The notes below the pieces were generated by a model. The model was given only the letters and a program-made list of their open reading frames with translations. It searched no databases and was not told where the DNA came from. Positions 60,340 through 64,000 of a stretch of 64,000 nucleotides of DNA are shown here, piece after piece. This DNA comes from Flectonema sp. DT1601. Lineage: Eukaryota > Euglenozoa > Diplonemea > Diplonemida > Diplonemidae. Positions within the stretch are counted from its first letter, which is position 1, and the number at the start of each line of letters is the position of its first letter. A program made the position numbers and the translations under genes. The DNA lies in contig OZ025784.1 of the NCBI GenBank assembly GCA_964019425.1, positions 1,054,001 to 1,118,000 on the forward strand, in the 5' to 3' direction.

Positions 60340-61386
60340 CTATATTCTCTGAACAGATAAATTTCGAGATGAATGCGTTAGGATTTGTTGAACAGGTGAT
60401 TTTGGTGGGAATTGTTTAGATGAAGGAGCTGTTGGTGTGCCCGTGTGCGTATAGGAGAGTGTTTGTCTCATATAGCGTATCTGTTCTTCCATATCTAATT
60501 TCAGTTCACGAAAACGATGTCGAACACGTTGTGAATCATCCTCGATCTGACGTTCCGCCATAGAAGTTGAAACAGATCTCCGACGTTGTTTCACATTTTG
60601 AACTTGAACAGTACCTCTAAGACTCGGTGTCACACTAATCTCTCTAGCAGGAGGATTAAAAACCGGATTTAAGTGCCAAGGAGGAACACCAAACGTGTTT
60701 GATGTACCCTTCTGGATCTGAGGAGGAGGAGTCAATATAACAGGAAATGGTATAAGAGGTGGAGTCTTTTTGATCGTCTCTTCACCATTACTGTTACAGT
60801 TTGCATTGCTGTTCCTGAAGCTCATGTTCTCCAACTCAATTTCATCTGACTTTGCGCTTACTGTTTTTACTTCATATTGGGTACTGATTTCAGTGACATC
60901 GTCTTCCCAGCTTAGCTTTTCATGTAACAAGGTTAATCTATTCCCTTGAGCAGACTGCAATCTACCTAATAATACAAAGGTAACGATCCCAGCTATAAAC
61001 AACACGGCACCCGCAGACAAAAATACGATTAACCACTCCAGTGTGTTAGGTTGTTGTTGTACGCTGCTCAGGACATTCTCTTTTTTTATGCGCGCTAGAA
61101 CCTCCGAATCTAATGCAGGGGGGGAAATTGATACTAAAATTAAATGGAAAGCAACTTCAAACTGGCAAAAACGAGAATAGGGTTCGGCCAAACCTGGTTG
61201 CAATATAAGAAATCAACTGTTGGTATCGATAAAAAATCCCATATATGTGCTGTCGAATATGGGGATTCGGGGGCCACGTACAGGGGGGAAATTAATACTA
61301 AAATTATGAAACTTGAAACAAGTAAGAAAAGTAATTTCGGGGGGTGAGAAAAAGATGAAGCAAGCAAAATAAAATAAAATACGCAT
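60340..61386 (-). CDS. Single-pass membrane protein, two exons, unknown function
   Basis: I assembled exons 61386-61299 and 61133-60340 (88+794 = 882 nt, 293 residues) around an intron 61298-61134 (GTATTA..TTTTAG, 165 nt). The N-terminus (MRILFYFACFIFFSPPE) is a signal peptide. A transmembrane helix follows at about 75-97 (LEWLIVFLSAGAVLFIAGIV), and then a ~195-residue cytosolic tail rich in Pro, Thr and Arg with a short coiled coil (RVRHRFRELKLDMEEQIRYM). The intron's ends lie within a direct repeat (see repeats). Without splicing, the frame opens at 61203 and lacks a signal peptide. An acceptor-like GCGATCAG lies 23 nt before the ATG. No family recognised. Confidence 0.7.
61115..61312 (-). 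repeat. Direct repeat at both ends of an intron
   Basis: On the plus strand CAGGGGGGGAAATTGATACT plus AAAATTA (61115-61141) and CAGGGGGGAAATTAATACTA plus AAATTA (61282-61307) are nearly identical, ~167 bp apart. The donor GTATTA falls in the upstream copy and the acceptor TTTTAG in the other, so splicing removes exactly one repeat unit. Confidence 0.8.
61239..61285 (+). repeat. R3 motif, copy in intron
   Basis: TGTGCTGTCGAATATGGGGA, TTCGGGGGCCACGTAC. The same motif occurs at 16807-16846 (TGTGCCGTCGAATATGGGGA, TTCGAGGGCCCTGTAC). Here it lies inside the repeat-bounded intron. Confidence 0.8.
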
Positions 61387-61601
61387 GTTGTCAACGTCGT
61401 ACCGTACTGATCGCACATAATATTTTAAAACCGAGTAGGGGGGGAACAACTGTAACACAAATCGATGATTAATTTCGAGATCGACTCCGTTGAAGTGTCT
61501 CTCTAGTTGATCGTATATTTTTCCCATGTTATGTATCCTGTGTTAGTGACACGAATACACTTCCCAGCAGCCGACCAAGTATAATTGGAGTTAACTTCTG
61601 T

Positions 61602-61730
61602 TTCGGGAATTCCTGTGAAGGGGTGAAGTACAATGGGGTTAACGAATCACTTGCATAGGGTTCGGTACTAATGGTCAAAAATCAGAAAACCCTCTTTACG
61701 AACACAACACACACACACAGGTTTTTGCTT
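61602..61730 (-). repeat. R2 leader-associated repeat, copy 4
   Basis: The minus strand contains TGTACTTCACCCCTTCACAG followed by GAATTCCCGAAAC, and upstream TTTCTGA and CCCTATGCAAGTGATTCG. It lies about 215 nt upstream of the two-exon membrane-protein gene. Confidence 0.8.
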
Positions 61731-62770
61731 TTTTTGTAAGTAGGACTCGACTTCAAGAGCAAAGGAAAAGGGAGAAAGAAAAAAAACACTTGAGGGGCAA
61801 AAAAAAAAAAAAAACGGAATTGTGAATTGTGATGTTAGGTTAATTATATTTTTCTTCCATCCAAAAGAAAGTGTTTGGATGCAAAAAAAAATTAAACATC
61901 ACTGTTGTCAATTTACAAACAATTTTTTTTAAAAAAAAAAAAAAACTCGCAAGTAGACACTTGGAAAATAAAAAAAAAAAACCAAAAATAAACAAAACAA
62001 ACCCAAAAACGATAAACGTTTGAAACCAACAGCGTCAAGCCAGATCTCGGGCGACAAGCTGGAATGGTGCGGAGACAAAAGAATACGAGCTTATAGATAA
62101 CGGGTCTAGTACATTACGTATGTAGACCAAATCTTGTCTAGGATTATTATGTAGCTAAGCTGTCGTTGGAATGGAAAGATCAGATACATAATCTGGGAAA
62201 CAACAGCCAGACAATTAACAACACTAAAGCAACCTCTTCTTCTAAGCTATTCCAACGTAAAAAAAAAGACGTCAAAAAATTAACTGTCTTTAATTCAGAC
62301 GAATACAGAAAACTAAAATAGATAACTAACTTCAGCAACACACATGACCCACTTATGTTACCAAAACTTGTTAAGTAAAGCAACCTGATGGTTGTTTTTT
62401 TCTTTCTTTTTTTTTTTTTTTTTTTTTTTTGCTCTTTTTTTTTTTTTTTTTAATTAGAAACCACATTACACAACCGACACGAGCTACAGAGTGAATAGCT
62501 TCTCCAATATATCAAGCACACATTCGATCGCGTGCTGGGGTAATTTTGATCCGATACGAAAAGATTTATCTGGGAAGAATACAGGGCTGAGGTAGGGGAA
62601 AGAACGAGCAAAAAAAAAAAAAAAAAAAAAAAAATGGGGGAAAAGGAAAAACGGGGGGGAGGTTAATTCTTTGATTTTTGCAAAATAAATTACAACCGTA
62701 TTGTACCACATTAACATAAACGATAAATTTAGCAATCAACTGTGAACTACTGTGACTTAACTTACTCTTT

Positions 62771-62894
62771 TAAAGTAACTATTTAGGTTTTCGAGAGAAT
62801 CAATCTACCTCTTTACCTCTATTCTCTCATCATCAGTAATAGTGTGAGTCTGAATAACCTTCAGTTAAGGCAAGTCTGGAGTGTAATTACTTTT
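62771..62894. mobile_element. MITE-like element, copy 2 (124 bp)
   Basis: Starts TAAAGTAACTA and ends TAATTACTTTT, a slightly decayed terminal inverted repeat. The left 65 bp is about 85% like copy 1; the right half has diverged more. Confidence 0.65.
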
Positions 62895-62966
62895 CAAAAA
62901 ATATGATCCTAAGAAAAATCTTATTATTGTCATCTTAATTACAGTTGAATACAGTCACAGCTCGTG

Positions 62967-63021
62967 GTAACAAGTTAGTATTAATAATTATCGTAGTAAC
63001 AAGTTAGTATTAATAATTATC
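62967..63021 (+). repeat. Perfect 26-bp tandem duplication
   Basis: GTAACAAGTTAGTATTAATA plus ATTATC occurs twice, at 62967-62992 and 62996-63021, with a 3-bp spacer. The copies are identical, so the duplication is recent. Confidence 0.9.
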
Positions 63022-63174
63022 AGTCAATCAAAAAAAAGGCAAAAGTTCGTAGGACAACAAACAAGTTGGTTTCGGGCTAAGATGAAAAACAATCTTTCTT
63101 CGGACCATTCCCCTTATCCAGCCCTCTTCAGCGAAGAAAGCAAGGGGGACACTGCGGTGTCAGGCCTGTCCTAC
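63022..63174 (+). repeat. R1 dispersed repeat, copy B
   Basis: Longest R1 copy. Blocks: AGTCAATCAAAAAAAAGGCA, TTTCGGGCTAAGATG, GGACCATTCCCCTTATCCAG, CAGCGAAGAAAGCAAG and GACACTGCGGTGTCAGGCCT. The first block also resembles 34287-34332. It is followed by a TTAG microsatellite. Confidence 0.82.
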
Positions 63175-63656
63175 AACAACAAGTTAGTTAGTTAGTTATC
63201 AAGTCCATCAGACCACCGAGTATCGGTTAGGTAGACACTCAAAGAGTACCGGGTGGCTCTTCTGAACAAGAAACCTTTAACTACTTCAGAGCTAATTATA
63301 AATAACGGAACATTATTCAATGCTCAGTGAAAAGAAGATGAAGATTGATATCATTTTCTTAAGAAAAATGAATACCGTAAATAAACAAACACCATTAAAA
63401 AAAAACTAATCAAAACAAAACAAAAAACAAGAATTTTTTTTTTTTTTTTTTTTCGATGATAAAAAAAGACAGTTAATCTCAGCACAAAATACACAGTTTC
63501 AGATGTCAAAGGAACCGTGGCACATCCATTGCACATTCATCAAAAGGAAAGAAAATTGATAATCCACAAATGCCCTCGTCATAGCAGAGACAGGCTCTAT
63601 TTATGAATAAAATTTATAAATAAAATAATTTTGAAACAGCCGTGAAGCAGCTTCAA

Positions 63657-64000
63657 CTAGTCATATCCACTCAAGTATTTCCTGTAAGCTTTGTAATTAG
63701 TAACCCATCCAACCATGAAACTATTTACCTGATATGAGGTAAGTGTAATTGACCCGATGTGGTCATAATCAGCAGGCGCGTCCTCACTAACGACAAATGG
63801 CTCAGACATAGCAGTTAGTGAAAAGTCATACTTTGCAACCATTACGAAAGAACGACGGGCGAACTTATCATAAGCCACCCAGGCAACTACAATATAGTCA
63901 ACCAGTACTAGTACCTTCGGCTCAGTTGTTGAAGCTATGTTGGACCAGATAACAAACTGAATAGAATTAGGAACGACGTTACTAGAAAAGTCGATTTTAA
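63657..64000 (-). CDS. C-terminal part of an unknown protein (runs off right edge)
   Basis: The minus frame is open from the window edge to the stop at 63657, giving at least 114 C-terminal residues. It alternates hydrophobic and polar residues in strands (VLVLVDYIVVAWVAYDKF, SFVMVAKYDFSLTAM, DHIGSITLTSYQVNSFMVGW), which looks like a beta-rich, possibly propeller-type, domain. No motif identifies a family. There is no internal ATG near the start of the visible part, consistent with a truncated gene. Confidence 0.65.
   Translation of the reverse strand, partial: KIDFSSNVVPNSIQFVIWSNIASTTEPKVLVLVDYIVVAWVAYDKFARRSFVMVAKYDFSLTAMSEPFVVSEDAPADYDHIGSITLTSYQVNSFMVGWVTNYKAYRKYLSGYD

Larger units (their letters stand above)
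61387..63656. other. Gene-poor region with repeats
   Basis: Contains R2 copy 4, MITE-like copy 2, a 26-bp tandem duplication and R1 copy B, plus T/A runs (62408-62430, 62610-62633). The minus frames 62180-62383, 62484-62735 and 63351-63536 are not convincing. Confidence 0.5.

Noticed and set aside
1-64000. CRISPR arrays, retroelements, virus-derived elements, insertion sequences
   Set aside because: I found no regular spacer arrays, reverse transcriptase, integrase, capsid or transposase coding sequence; only short non-coding repeats are present.

Overview
This is nuclear DNA of a flagellated protist. The genes are plainly eukaryotic: tectonic, delta-tubulin, Rab23, Sly1, a cytosolic Fe-S scaffold ATPase and a SUMO-type protease. 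Spliceosomal introns with GT..AG ends are present, and gene bodies of about 40% GC sit between AT-rich spacers full of homopolymer A/T runs. Tectonic, delta-tubulin and Rab23 together imply a cilium or flagellum with a transition zone and probably triplet-microtubule centrioles. I cannot name the lineage. Every gene I can support (about 32) lies on the minus strand, and most start codons follow, usually within 5 to 50 nt, a pyrimidine-rich stretch ending in CAG or TAG. Two gene pairs are only about 82 nt apart. This looks like a directional, polycistronic, trans-spliced genome (Euglenozoa-like), but ordinary 5'-UTR introns could look the same, so the lineage is inference.

Layout, read right to left as transcribed. 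64.0-60.3 kb: the 3' end of a gene that runs off the window, then a single-pass membrane protein with an intron bounded by direct repeats. 60.3-56.5 kb: gene-poor, with a MITE-like element and a fragment of 18S rDNA. 56.5-49.0 kb: an unknown two-domain protein, a PSP1-domain protein, a gene-poor stretch with degenerate tandem repeats, a small SH3/KOW-like protein, and a three-exon gene that a simple open-frame scan misses. 47.8-39.9 kb: a dense block with a helical-repeat (probably mitochondrial) protein, dihydroorotase, delta-tubulin, an aldo-keto reductase, an Ulp1/SENP protease and a small tetraspan protein. 38.5-33.1 kb: three paralogous four-helix membrane proteins. 33.1-30.3 kb: gene-poor. 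30.3-22.7 kb: a coiled-coil protein, a ubiquitin-like protein with DUF4116-like repeats, four-exon Rab23 with a 1.8-kb intron full of repeats, and a divergent H3-type histone-fold protein. 22.2-3.6 kb: Sly1, an IQ-motif membrane protein with a partly duplicated 5' end, CFD1/NUBP2, an ABHD4/5-like hydrolase, a secreted class I haem peroxidase, two proteins of unknown or TRIM-like type, an ADCK2-like kinase, a small basic protein, tectonic, and a cathepsin L-like protease. 2.9-0 kb: a large leucine-rich-repeat protein that is open through the left edge.

Several short sequence families are scattered between genes: R1 (hairpin-bearing), R2 (125-150 bp, always upstream of a minus-strand gene and carrying an acceptor-like core), R3 (a G-rich motif, once inside an intron), a MITE-like pair and two 18S rDNA fragments. 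The most original signals are the shared acceptor/leader architecture, the R2 leader module, the intron that begins and ends inside a direct repeat, the histone-like protein, and two proteins that join an N-terminal ubiquitin-like domain to long repeat arrays.
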